Assembly (NCBI GenBank): GCA_050184295.1 | Contig: JBFXAM010000042.1 | Location: 1-36,110 of the forward strand | Direction: 5' to 3' | Origin: JBFXAM01 sp050184295 | Lineage (GTDB): Bacteria > Planctomycetota > Phycisphaerae > UBA1845 > Fen-1342 | DNA length: 36,110 nucleotides | Part shown: piece after piece, positions 25,954 through 34,489 of the stretch | How positions within the stretch are numbered: the first letter of the stretch is position 1 | Layout of the letters: each line of letters begins with the position of its first letter | Program-made: the position numbers and the translations under genes | Notes under the pieces: model-generated | The model's database searches: none | Seen by the model: the letters and a program-made list of their open reading frames with translations, nothing else | What the model was told of the DNA's origin: nothing

Positions 25954-27213
25954 TCAAGGTTCCGGTTCGCCCGGATGCGGTCCTTCTTCCGCTGCCTGCG
26001 GCGCCGTGAACAGCTCGCGCAAGACGGCCGTCGCGTAGCAGCCGCGCGGCAGCGCAAAGGCGAGCGAAAGATACGGTCCGCGTTCGTCCGCGCCAAGCTT
26101 GGCGGCCGCGTCCTCGATGGCAAAGCGGAGGGGCCGCCGGCCGCCTTTTACGCGTAGATACTTCTGGCGAAACGCCTCGCGTGTTAACTCCTCGCCGGCG
26201 AGCACCTCGGCCTCCATGCGCGCGGGTTCGCCTTGCGGCTCGCTGGTGCGATAGCCGAAGAGCGGCCCGGATGGGCTGATTTCGAATGCGTCGGCGCGCG
26301 GCTGTTCTTTCTCGGGGTCTTCGACGAGAAAGACGGCGTCGTTGGCGTGTCGCGTCGCCAGGTCGCCGAGCATGAGGCGGTCGAGGCCGTGCGGCAGGCG
26401 CAGTGCGAGGACGCGGTTGAACAAGTAGGACTGATAGGCGGAAACGTAGAAGGTGCGCGTCACCTCGTCGATTGCGAGATACGCCCGTTTTTTCTTTCCG
26501 TTGGTCTTGGCGAGCGCGTGCAGCGCGCGGCGTTCGTCGCGGAACATTCCGGGCCAAAGCCGGGCGGCCTCGGCATATTGGCCGAGTTCGTAGAGTTTTC
26601 GCGCGCGGCGGATGTCGCCGTGATCGTGCTCGGTCGGTCGGCCGAGCACGAGGTCGACGACCTCGTCGTATTGCTCCCGGACGATGGCGCGGCCGGACAT
26701 CCACGTGTCGCCGCGCGAGCCGAAGCGCTGCGGACCGAAGTAGTTGGGGACGCCGCGGCGGACCAGGGTCTGAAGCGCGTCCTGGAGTTCGGCGAGTCGA
26801 TCGGGCTGCGTCTGGCGGACCTTGATGAGGAAGCGGTTGCCCCTGAGATGCCCGAGCTTGAGTTTGTTGCGGTGACGCGTCACCTCGACGACGCGGAGGC
26901 GCGCGCCTTCGAGCCCGCGGACGGCGTCCTCGTCGACGTGCTCGGCGGACAGCCACTGGCGCGTGACCGCGCGGGCGTCCTTGAGGCCGGCGTAGCCGAT
27001 GTCGCGGCGGCTGATGTTGAGGCGTTGAGCGATTTCACCGGCGGCCTGCATGGTGCTGAGCCCGACTTTTTCGACGAGGAAATAAACATGCGTTCCCGCG
27101 CCGTCGAAGGGATAGAGCGGGATCTCCTCGACCTCGAAGTCGGTGTAGTCCGCCTTGATCAGGCCGGGCAGCAGCGGAAAGTCGCTTAGCAGTCGCGGCA
27201 GGTCGATCGTCAT
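25954..27213 (-). CDS. truD: tRNA pseudouridine(13) synthase
   Basis: A 419-residue TruD that makes pseudouridine 13 in tRNA, notably tRNA-Glu. FEVEEIPLYPFDGAGTHVYFLVEK is the N-terminal motif. GYAGLKDARAVTRQ carries the catalytic D79, and NYFGPQRFG and the GNRFLIKVR segment are family-specific. Length is typical. Its ATG overlaps the TGA of the upstream AAA+/release-factor fusion (27210-27213), so the two are translationally coupled, and dnaA follows 83 bp downstream. Coupling of a tRNA modification enzyme with a putative ribosome-binding ATPase may reflect a shared translation role; this is inference. Confidence 0.95.
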   Translation of the reverse strand: MTIDLPRLLSDFPLLPGLIKADYTDFEVEEIPLYPFDGAGTHVYFLVEKVGLSTMQAAGEIAQRLNISRRDIGYAGLKDARAVTRQWLSAEHVDEDAVRGLEGARLRVVEVTRHRNKLKLGHLRGNRFLIKVRQTQPDRLAELQDALQTLVRRGVPNYFGPQRFGSRGDTWMSGRAIVREQYDEVVDLVLGRPTEHDHGDIRRARKLYELGQYAEAARLWPGMFRDERRALHALAKTNGKKKRAYLAIDEVTRTFYVSAYQSYLFNRVLALRLPHGLDRLMLGDLATRHANDAVFLVEDPEKEQPRADAFEISPSGPLFGYRTSEPQGEPARMEAEVLAGEELTREAFRQKYLRVKGGRRPLRFAIEDAAAKLGADERGPYLSLAFALPRGCYATAVLRELFTAPQAAEEGPHPGEPEP

Positions 27214-30032
27214 CGTGCTTCCCCGCGCGCCGCAACCGGAGCGCCGATGCTATTTTCCGGCGACGGACTCATGCGCCGAAAGCCTTCGAGAAACTTGTCG
27301 AGCCCGCCGCGCAGCACGTCGCGCAGGTGCGGCATGCTGACGCCGGTGCGCGGGTCGCGCGCCCCGCCGCCGTGCTCGTTATAGACGCGTGCGACGCGGG
27401 CGGGCTCCGCCGGGCGCGCGGCCCAGGCGCGCGTGATGTCTGCGACGGCGTGTTCGAGGCCGGCGGCGGAGACGCCGAGCCATTCGCAGATCACGCCGCG
27501 GCTGGGGACTTCGACGCGCGCCCGAAACGCGGGCGTGAGATCGAAGCGGCCGCGTCGCGGTCGGGCGAGGCGCGCGACGGCGGCGCCGCCGCACGCGGTG
27601 TGCGGCTGCCGCGCGACGATTTCGACCAGGGCGCGGGCGTCGTCCATCGGGTGGCGACACTGGCGGTGGACGCCGGCTTCCATCGTGAGATATGCGAGCG
27701 CGCCGAGGCCTTCGACAACGAGCACGGCGCGCGCGAGTTCGTTGTCGCGAAGTTCATACGCCGCGACGCTCGCCGCGAGGTGCACCCGTCGCGACCAGGC
27801 GAGTTCCATCTCCACGAGTTCTTCGAGCCACGCGCTCGCGGGCGCGAGCGGATCGACGTTGCTGATGACCAGCCAGACCGCGCTCGGCCCCTCTTCGGCG
27901 ATGCGGCGCGTCCAGTCGTGGTAGGCCGCCGCCGCGGCCTCGACCACGCGCGCCAGGCGCTCCACGTCTCGCCGGCGCTCCGGCGCGCTGGCACACAGGT
28001 CCGCGAGGCGGCGCAGCGGCTCGGCGAGGCGCTCCTCGGTCTGGATGGCAACGTCGAGTTCGCGAAAGCGCTCCAGCACGGGGACGCGCTCGTCGCTCCG
28101 CGACCAGAACGCCGGGTCATTCATCTGCTCGACGAGCGCGCTGTACTCGCGGCGGCGCTGGTCGAGCGCGGCGAGACGACCCTGCGCGCCGGCGAGCAGG
28201 CGGTCGGCTTCGGCGCCCAGGCTCTCCGCATCCAGCGTTCGCACGCTCTGCACGGTGCCGATCGGGAGCGTGACGTCGGCGCGGCGCGGCGCCGCCGGCT
28301 CCGCCCAGCGGGCCGTCACCTTGTGGGCGCGAACGGTGAGTTCGATCGTCGCGCCCGCCGGCGGCTGCTGGCGGACGATCGCGTCCGCGAGCGCCGTCGT
28401 GACGTCGCGCTCGACCGTGCGCTTGAGAAAGCGGGCCCCATAGTCGGCGTCGTAGCCGTGGACCGCGAGCCAGTCGACGACCGATTCGTCGATCTCGAGC
28501 CGCAGGCCGCGCTGGCGGATTCCGCTGCGGCGTTTGAGCAGTTCGAGCTCGCGCAGCGCCACGGCGCGCATGTGTTCGCGCGAGAGCGGGTGGAAGTGCA
28601 CCACCTGGTCGAAGCGGTTGAGGAATTCGAAGCGGAAGTGCCGCTGTAAGGCGCGGTCGAGCTCGCGGTCACGCGCGGCGAGGTCGCTGACGTTTCGAAA
28701 GCCGAAGGTCTCGCCGCGATAGATCTCAGCGCCGGCGTTTGAGGTGGCGATGATGATGGTGGAGCGCACGCCGATGGTCTCGCCGGCGCCGTTGATGAAG
28801 CAGCCTTCGTCCATCATCTGAAGAAAGCGGTCATGCACCTTGGGGTGGGCCTTCTCGAACTCGTCGAGCAGGATCACCGCGAACGGCGCGCCCATCACGC
28901 GGCTGGTCAGCGTTCCGCGCCGATCCGTCAGGTTGCCGCAGGACGCGCCGAAGAGCGCCGCGGCGCCGTGCTCCTCCGGGTAGTCAGCCATGTTGACGCG
29001 CAGCAGGCGTTCGCGGCTGCCGAAGAGGTATTCGGCAAGGAGCTGCGCGACGTGCGTCTTGCCGACGCCGGTTGGGCCGACAAACAGGAAGACGCCGAAA
29101 GGTCGACGGGCGTCCGAGAGACCGGCCTTGACCATTCCGATCAGGCGCACCATGGCCCGGACGGCTTCGGTCTGGCCGAGCACCTCGTGGGCGAAGCGCG
29201 ATTCGAGCGCTTCGAGATCGAGCGACGTCCGCGGGTCGATGAGGGCGCGCGGCACGCGGAACGTGGCGCCGAAGCGCGCGATGACCTGCTCGGGACCGAC
29301 TTCGCAGTCGGGCGGCTGGAGGCTGCCGAGCTGGTCGAGAAAATCGATCGCGGCGCGCGGCATGCGCGTTCGGCCGAGGAAGCGGCTGGTGAGCGTGTAG
29401 GCCAGATCGAGGGCATCGTCGTGATAGCGGCGGGCGCGGCGGTGCGATTCGTCGCGCCAGGCGGCGAGCAGGCGCTGCATGCGTTCGGGCGAAGGCTCTT
29501 CGACCGTCAGCGCGACGTAATGTTGTTCGAGTTGCGGCGCGTACTCGAAGAGCGAGCGGAGCATGCGCTCCTCGGCCTCCGCGAGGATCGGGCCGTCGAA
29601 CCCATAGGCGAGGGCCTGGAGCTGGGGCTCGACGTCGAAGCGATAGGCGGCGTGCAGGTCGCGGATGTAGAGACCATAGCGGCCGCGGGCGGCGGTGACG
29701 GCTTCCACGAAGCGCTTGAATTCGGCGCCGAACTCGCCTTCGCGGGCGGCGCTGGCGTTGCGGGTCAGCGAAATCTGGATCATCTGACGGTCGGCGAATG
29801 CGTTGGACGGTTCTCGGCGCGCGCGGCGGATGAACTCCGTGATGACGGCGCTCTTGCCGACACCGGGTTCGCCGGTAAGCACGGGGCAGCGTCGCGCGGT
29901 GAGCAGGGCGCTCATCTGCTGGAGCAGGTCATCGACCTCGAAAGCCGGCGGAAGCTCGTCGGCGTCGAGGGCGGCGCCCAGGTCGCGCTCGATCCAGCTT
30001 TGAATCGTCTCGTCCGGCGTCCGTTTCGACAT
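27210..30032 (-). CDS. Clp-type AAA+ ATPase fused to a GGQ-less release-factor-like domain
   Basis: A 940-residue protein with an unusual fusion. Residues 50-250 form a first AAA+ module: Walker A GEPGVGKS (54-61), but the Walker B position reads LYIRDLHA without the catalytic acid. Residues 285-580 form a ClpB/ClpA D2-like module: GPTGVGKT (319-326), VILLDEFEKAH (386-396), ATSNAG sensor 1, FEFLNRFD arginine finger (R473) and YGARFLKR sensor 2. The pore loop reads GASCGNLTD, without the aromatic residue of GYVG. Residues 612-920 follow class I release factors: a PCRF-like helical part (VEQMNDPAFWSRSDE), VVEGLGALAYLTMEAGVHR, an HT pair (811-812) and DPRTGVSMPHLRDVLRGGLDKF. No GGQ is present and SPF appears as HPM. 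The likely start is ATG 30032, with only a weak ribosome site; the frame continues into the next gene. Probably cytoplasmic and ribosome-associated. Confidence 0.85.
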   Translation of the reverse strand: MSKRTPDETIQSWIERDLGAALDADELPPAFEVDDLLQQMSALLTARRCPVLTGEPGVGKSAVITEFIRRARREPSNAFADRQMIQISLTRNASAAREGEFGAEFKRFVEAVTAARGRYGLYIRDLHAAYRFDVEPQLQALAYGFDGPILAEAEERMLRSLFEYAPQLEQHYVALTVEEPSPERMQRLLAAWRDESHRRARRYHDDALDLAYTLTSRFLGRTRMPRAAIDFLDQLGSLQPPDCEVGPEQVIARFGATFRVPRALIDPRTSLDLEALESRFAHEVLGQTEAVRAMVRLIGMVKAGLSDARRPFGVFLFVGPTGVGKTHVAQLLAEYLFGSRERLLRVNMADYPEEHGAAALFGASCGNLTDRRGTLTSRVMGAPFAVILLDEFEKAHPKVHDRFLQMMDEGCFINGAGETIGVRSTIIIATSNAGAEIYRGETFGFRNVSDLAARDRELDRALQRHFRFEFLNRFDQVVHFHPLSREHMRAVALRELELLKRRSGIRQRGLRLEIDESVVDWLAVHGYDADYGARFLKRTVERDVTTALADAIVRQQPPAGATIELTVRAHKVTARWAEPAAPRRADVTLPIGTVQSVRTLDAESLGAEADRLLAGAQGRLAALDQRRREYSALVEQMNDPAFWSRSDERVPVLERFRELDVAIQTEERLAEPLRRLADLCASAPERRRDVERLARVVEAAAAAYHDWTRRIAEEGPSAVWLVISNVDPLAPASAWLEELVEMELAWSRRVHLAASVAAYELRDNELARAVLVVEGLGALAYLTMEAGVHRQCRHPMDDARALVEIVARQPHTACGGAAVARLARPRRGRFDLTPAFRARVEVPSRGVICEWLGVSAAGLEHAVADITRAWAARPAEPARVARVYNEHGGGARDPRTGVSMPHLRDVLRGGLDKFLEGFRRMSPSPENSIGAPVAARGEAR

Positions 30033-30285
30033 GCGGGGTAGTGTAACCCCCGGGGGACCACGCGTCTGATCCGACTCCGCGCGCCCAGCACCGGCGTGCG
30101 CGACCGTGTGGGCGGCCCCATCGGGGTGGAATTCCGCGCCCGCCAAGACTCTCACGCACCCCCCCGGAGCGATGTCCGGCGGATTGCGCTCGGCGCATCG
30201 AGCCTGCAAAGCTCGGGTCCGCCGCTTGGCGCGCGCAGGTTCTGATCGCGGGCGGTGCGCGGAGGGTTCCGATGTTTCGCGTGGG

Positions 30286-31134
30286 TTACGGCAGCAGGTC
30301 GGCGATGTTGGCGACGAAGAAGTCGCCGCCGTCGACGCTGATCTTGATCGTCCCTTCGGCGGGCGTGTTGGCGTCGAAGATGATCTGGAGCATGCGGGCG
30401 TCGGACCGCATGAGCGTGACGGAGCCGGTGTTCGGCGTTGCGCCGTCGCCGGCCGAGACGAGCGCCTGCACGTCGGCGACGTTGGCATCCCACTCTCCCG
30501 TGGAGTTGCCGATGCAGCCGTCGTAGTTCGACAGGCGCGCGACGGAGGTGGCGCGGTCCAGCCCGCCGCCGCCGGTGCCGGTTGCGGCATAGGACGTGCC
30601 GTCGCTCGACTGGCGGACGTCAAAGCCGCCGGTCATGCGGACGAAGGTGCCGTCGCGCGAGTAGACGACGTCGACGCCGCCGGTGAGTGTTGCGCCGTTG
30701 GCGGTGAGGCCGTTGAAGTTGAGTTGCACAGCGGGCAAGTTGGCGTCGAGCACACCGGTCGCGTTGCCCGCGACGGTGAGCGGCACCCCCGGCACGGGCT
30801 GGCAGCCGGCGCCGAAGTTGATGGTGACGTCGACCGCGCCGCGGCCGGCGGGGCCGACGTCGACGGTGATCTGCGGGCAGGCGCCGATCGTGAATTCGCC
30901 CATGAAGGGGTCGGGCGGGATGAGCGCGGGCAGGTCGGCGATCGTTTGCGTGACGACGAGCGAGAGGAGCATGGCTTCGACGGTGCGGACCGCCGCGAGC
31001 GCGCCGTCCTTCTCGATGTCACTGAGGCGCGAGACGGTGAGCACGCCGGGATTGAAAATCGCCGGACAACCGGCGAGCGAAACGCAGAGGATGGCCAGCG
31101 CCGCGACGCCGGCCTTGCGTGAGGTTCGATTCAT
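30286..31134 (-). CDS. Putative exported lipoprotein
   Basis: A 282-residue protein with a lipoprotein signal: hydrophobic VAALAILCVSLAGC with a lipobox ending at C23. ATG 31134 is chosen because GGAG lies 9 bases upstream and it places this signal at the N-terminus; an earlier start adds about 60 unrelated residues. The mature part is glycine/threonine-rich beta-type sequence (VDVTINFGAGCQPVPGVPLTVAGNATG, TLTGGVDVVYSRDGTFVRMTGGFDV) with no catalytic motif. It resembles uncharacterised planctomycete surface lipoproteins. Function unknown. Confidence 0.75.
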   Translation of the reverse strand: MNRTSRKAGVAALAILCVSLAGCPAIFNPGVLTVSRLSDIEKDGALAAVRTVEAMLLSLVVTQTIADLPALIPPDPFMGEFTIGACPQITVDVGPAGRGAVDVTINFGAGCQPVPGVPLTVAGNATGVLDANLPAVQLNFNGLTANGATLTGGVDVVYSRDGTFVRMTGGFDVRQSSDGTSYAATGTGGGGLDRATSVARLSNYDGCIGNSTGEWDANVADVQALVSAGDGATPNTGSVTLMRSDARMLQIIFDANTPAEGTIKISVDGGDFFVANIADLLP

Positions 31135-31297
31135 CAGCGGTGCTCCCGTCGCCGAACGCTTGCCGTCCCGTGACCGCCGCCGCGACGGGCGCGTGTCCGG
31201 CGGAGCCGTAATCTTGCGGAGAGGCGCGAAGCGTGTCCACCGCGTGCGGTGCAAAAAAACGCCGCGAAGCCACTCGACGTGCAGCCACGAACTCGAT

Positions 31298-31318
31298 CCC
31301 GGTGCGCCCAGCACCGGG
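31298..31318 (-). terminator. Hairpin downstream of the two-haem gene (copy 1)
   Basis: CCCGGTGC pairs perfectly with GCACCGGG around a 5-base loop, about 130 bp beyond the stop of the two-haem gene. No U-run follows, so it could be a terminator or a REP-like element. Confidence 0.45.
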
Positions 31319-31351
31319 CCCGACCCCCCGGGCGGCGCCTTCCGCTCCTGG

Positions 31352-31372
31352 CCCGCCGCTTGGCGCGGCGGG
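31352..31372 (-). terminator. Hairpin downstream of the two-haem gene (copy 2)
   Basis: CCCGCCGC pairs perfectly with GCGGCGGG around the 5-base loop TTGGC, about 75 bp beyond the stop of the two-haem gene. It has the same stem and loop size as the neighbouring hairpin but a different sequence. Confidence 0.45.
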
Positions 31373-31447
31373 TACGGATTGCCGCGCGTTTGAGCCGGGC
31401 GCGTGGATGGCGGCTGGGCGCATCGAACCGGCCGGGCGTCGCGGTGG

Positions 31448-34400
31448 CTACGGTCCGGCGAGAATCGCCACGAACGGATCGATGTCGAAGTTGTTCACGA
31501 CACCGTCGCCGTTCGCGTCGTTGGCGCACAGGTAGTTGCAGGAGAACGCGGCCTCCCAGGCGGTTTGTCCGCCGGTGAGCGCGAGAACGAAGGCGTCGAT
31601 ATCGAAGTTGTTTACGAGTCCGTCGCAGTTGGCGTCGCCGACCTGCGTCACGCCGGGTCCGCCGGGGATGCTGGCGGCGTCGGCGGGATCGCTGCACTCG
31701 TCGAGCTCGTCGCGGTCGAAGTAGCCGTCGAGGTCGCGGTCCACGCCGATGCGCGTCTCGCTGCCGCGCGGGACGACGGTGTAGGTGAGTTCGGCGCCCG
31801 GGGCGGCGGCGGCGCGGAGCTGTGCGGTCGTGAGGGACTGCGCGGCGCGGTCGGACTGGAAGGTGCCGCCGATGTTGTAGCGGAAGCCGCGGGCTTCGCC
31901 TTGGTAGAGGCCGTTGACGACCAGGCCGACGCGGTTGGCCTGCGCCTGGGCAATCATGTTGGTGATGAGGGTGAGCTGCGCCGCGGGCGCGGTGGCTTCG
32001 CTGACGAGCGTGGTCTGCCAGCCGACGGCGGCGTGCATGTCGCGGCTGGGCGGGCCCGGCGGCTCCAGCAGCGAAGTCGGCGAGCCGAGCGGGAGATCGC
32101 TGCCGGCGAACGCGAGCTGCATGGCGACGAGGTTCGCGATCATCTGGTCGGAACTGACGCTGAAGACGGGCTCGCTGACGAAGCGGGCGAGCGAATCGAC
32201 GCTGCCGTCGTGCAGGTACCCGAAGCCGGCGGTGTTGCGGAGTTGCGTCAGCTCAAAGCCGACCTTGTCGTACATGTTCCGCGTCTGCGGGATCTTGATG
32301 CTGATGTTGGTGGAGCCGTCGACGGTGACGAGCGCGAGGTGGCGCTCGCCGTTCGGTCCCGGCGGGATCGGCACGTAGCTCGCGCCGCCGAAGCGGTAGT
32401 CCGTTCCGGCGCCGGTTGGGAGCGTGTGGCACGTGACGCAGTTCAATCCGCCGTCGAGCCCGGCGGTGCGATACGTCGAAAGGCCCGTGACGGCGTTGCC
32501 GTTTGGCAGCGGCTGGCCGGCCGGGGCGAAGCGCCCGGGCGTGAAATGCCCCGGGAGCGGGAGGCTCGTCGGGAGCGAGTTGTCGAAGTTTCGGAACGGG
32601 TTGGGCGGAAAGTGGATGCTGGCGAGGAAATTCTCGAACTCCTGCATCTCGGGCGCGGGCAGCGGCGCGTCGCGCCCCTGCAAGGCCGCGAACGCGTTCG
32701 CGAACTCCTCGAGGCCGTCGCGGTCGCCGCGCCAGTGGTGCGGCTCTTTGCCGATGATGTCCTTCAACGTCTGCGTGGTCATGGGCCCTTTCATGGGATG
32801 CCAGTCGGCGCAGGCGCCCCCCAAAGGCAGGCCGGCGTTGCAGTTCTGGTTGAAGGTCTTCACCGAGCCGTCGGGGTCGCCGAGGTCCCAGCCGAGGCGG
32901 TCCATGCCCGCGTCGATGTGGCACGACGCGCACGCGATGTGTCCCAGGCCGGAATTGATGTGGGTGTTGTAGAGATGTCTGCGGCCCGTGCGGATCGCGG
33001 CCGGCGTGGGGTCGTAAAAGGGCACGTCGGGTCCGGCGGCGACCTCGCTGGCGGCGTCGATGACGGAGAGCGACGCGTCAAACTTGTTGAGCACATAGAC
33101 GCGGTCGCGCGCGGCGTCGAACACGACGCCGGTCGGGCCTTCGCCCACGTCAATCGTCTGCGTCGTGTCAAAGCGGTCGCCGTCGCTGTTGACGACGATG
33201 ACGTTGTTCGAGCCCATGCCGGTGACGAAGCCGCGCGTGCCGGTCGCGTTCCAGGCGATGCCGCGCGGGTCGCCGAGCGACCAATCGCGCTGGTTCTGCG
33301 GGATGGGCACAAAGGGGACGTCGGTGCCGTAGGTCAGGTGCGGGTTGAGGTCGACGACGGCGAGGGTGCTGGGGACCGCGGAAGGCATGACGCGCGCGAG
33401 ATTGACGCGCAGGAAGCGACCCTGGAGCACGGGCTCGTAGCGCACTTCGTTGTTGGCGTCGGTGCCGACGACGGTGACCTGCCCGGTGCCGGGATTGACG
33501 GCGAGGGCCATGCACAGGTTCATGCAATCGGTGGCGTAGCGTACGTCGAGCGTGGCGACGTCGATGATGGCGAGGTCGTGGTCGTAGAGGTCCCACCCGC
33601 TGAGGCGGCCCGATCGGTTCGCGAGGGGGCCGCTGACGAGATTCGTCCACTCGTGGTTGTTGTCATCCATCCAGCGGCCGGCGGGGTCTTTTTTCACAAT
33701 GAGTCCGACGCGCGGCGGCGGGGGATTTCCCGGTCGCTGCGGCGGCTTGAAGTTGACGCCGTCGTTGGGCGGCGGGTTGGGCGGGTTGATGCCAAGCTGG
33801 AGCGGCTGTCCGGGATTCACGTAGGGACTCGCGGAATCGTTGACCACGTTGGGCGGAAAGCCGCCGCCGATCGTGCTGCCGCCGCCGAGGATGGTGGAGC
33901 GGTTTCCGGATTCGAAGATGGCGATGTAGACCTCGGTTCCGGCGGCGTTGACGGCGAGGGCGCGGGGGTCTTCGCCGAGGAGGTTGATGCGCGTCGGCGC
34001 GAGGGCGAGGTTGGCGGGGTCGAAGACCAGGACCGTGCTGGGCGCGGAGCAGGAGACGAAGGCGCGTTGGGGCGTGCCGGCAAAGACGACGTCGCAGGGC
34101 TCGTCGTCGGTGCGTAGCGTCGCGATGACGTTCAGCGTTGCGAGGCTGACGACGCTGACGCTGTCGGAAACGTGGTTCGCGACCCAGGCCTCGGCGTTCG
34201 AGCGGGCGCGCACCGAGACGGGGTCGAGCCCGACGGGCACGGACGCCGTGTGGCGCGGGTAGCCGCCGGCGAGCGAGAACACTTCGAGCCGGTTGTCTGC
34301 CGTGTTCACGGCGAGCAGCGTCTGACCGTCGGGCGTGAGGTCGAGCGGGTGGACGTGCGGCGTTTCCCAGTTCACGAAGGCGCTCTGCGCGGCGGCGGGC

Positions 34401-34489
34401 GAAACGACGAGCGTCGTGACGGCGAGCATCGCGAGCGGTGCAGACACGAGGGTGGCGGCGCGGCGCCAAGTGCGCATGGCGGGTGACAT
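31448..34489 (-). CDS. Secreted YVTN-type/two-haem cytochrome with dockerin-like C-terminus
   Basis: A 1013-residue exported protein. A signal peptide (about 1-35, ending SPAAAQS) is followed by a YVTN-like beta-propeller (about 40-500; repeats such as PLDLTPDGQTLLAVNTADNRLEVF and RVYVLNKFDASLSVIDAAS). Two c-type haem sites follow, CASCH (520-524) and CVTCH (684-688), with FGYLHDGSVDSLARFV typical of MauG/di-haem peroxidase-like proteins. A calcium-binding stretch DRDLDGYFDRDELDE precedes two dockerin-like repeats (951-1013), each containing VNNFDID. It probably performs electron transfer or peroxide chemistry on or outside the outer surface. ATG 34489 is favoured by GGAGG 11 bases upstream; an ATG 4 codons later is possible. 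The stop is TAG. Confidence 0.88.
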   Translation of the reverse strand: MSPAMRTWRRAATLVSAPLAMLAVTTLVVSPAAAQSAFVNWETPHVHPLDLTPDGQTLLAVNTADNRLEVFSLAGGYPRHTASVPVGLDPVSVRARSNAEAWVANHVSDSVSVVSLATLNVIATLRTDDEPCDVVFAGTPQRAFVSCSAPSTVLVFDPANLALAPTRINLLGEDPRALAVNAAGTEVYIAIFESGNRSTILGGGSTIGGGFPPNVVNDSASPYVNPGQPLQLGINPPNPPPNDGVNFKPPQRPGNPPPPRVGLIVKKDPAGRWMDDNNHEWTNLVSGPLANRSGRLSGWDLYDHDLAIIDVATLDVRYATDCMNLCMALAVNPGTGQVTVVGTDANNEVRYEPVLQGRFLRVNLARVMPSAVPSTLAVVDLNPHLTYGTDVPFVPIPQNQRDWSLGDPRGIAWNATGTRGFVTGMGSNNVIVVNSDGDRFDTTQTIDVGEGPTGVVFDAARDRVYVLNKFDASLSVIDAASEVAAGPDVPFYDPTPAAIRTGRRHLYNTHINSGLGHIACASCHIDAGMDRLGWDLGDPDGSVKTFNQNCNAGLPLGGACADWHPMKGPMTTQTLKDIIGKEPHHWRGDRDGLEEFANAFAALQGRDAPLPAPEMQEFENFLASIHFPPNPFRNFDNSLPTSLPLPGHFTPGRFAPAGQPLPNGNAVTGLSTYRTAGLDGGLNCVTCHTLPTGAGTDYRFGGASYVPIPPGPNGERHLALVTVDGSTNISIKIPQTRNMYDKVGFELTQLRNTAGFGYLHDGSVDSLARFVSEPVFSVSSDQMIANLVAMQLAFAGSDLPLGSPTSLLEPPGPPSRDMHAAVGWQTTLVSEATAPAAQLTLITNMIAQAQANRVGLVVNGLYQGEARGFRYNIGGTFQSDRAAQSLTTAQLRAAAAPGAELTYTVVPRGSETRIGVDRDLDGYFDRDELDECSDPADAASIPGGPGVTQVGDANCDGLVNNFDIDAFVLALTGGQTAWEAAFSCNYLCANDANGDGVVNNFDIDPFVAILAGP

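Larger units (their letters stand above)
31135..31447. other. Non-coding gap with tandem hairpins
   Basis: This 313-bp gap, downstream of the two-haem gene and upstream of the lipoprotein gene, has no supportable protein. It contains two GC-rich hairpins (31298-31318 and 31352-31372) and the ribosome site of the lipoprotein gene. A 14-bp and a 15-bp word here also occur in the 30033-30285 gap. Confidence 0.6.

Noticed and set aside
25871..26956. N-terminal extension of DnaA
   Set aside because: The frame runs through truD; the residues are arginine/proline-rich and unrelated to DnaA, and ATG 25870 has a ribosome site.
26233..27189. Plus-strand open frame opposite truD
   Set aside because: Acidic antisense shadow of a conserved gene.
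30033..30623. N-terminal extension of the AAA+/release-factor fusion
   Set aside because: It would overlap the lipoprotein gene and has low-complexity composition; the family-like sequence begins after ATG 30032.
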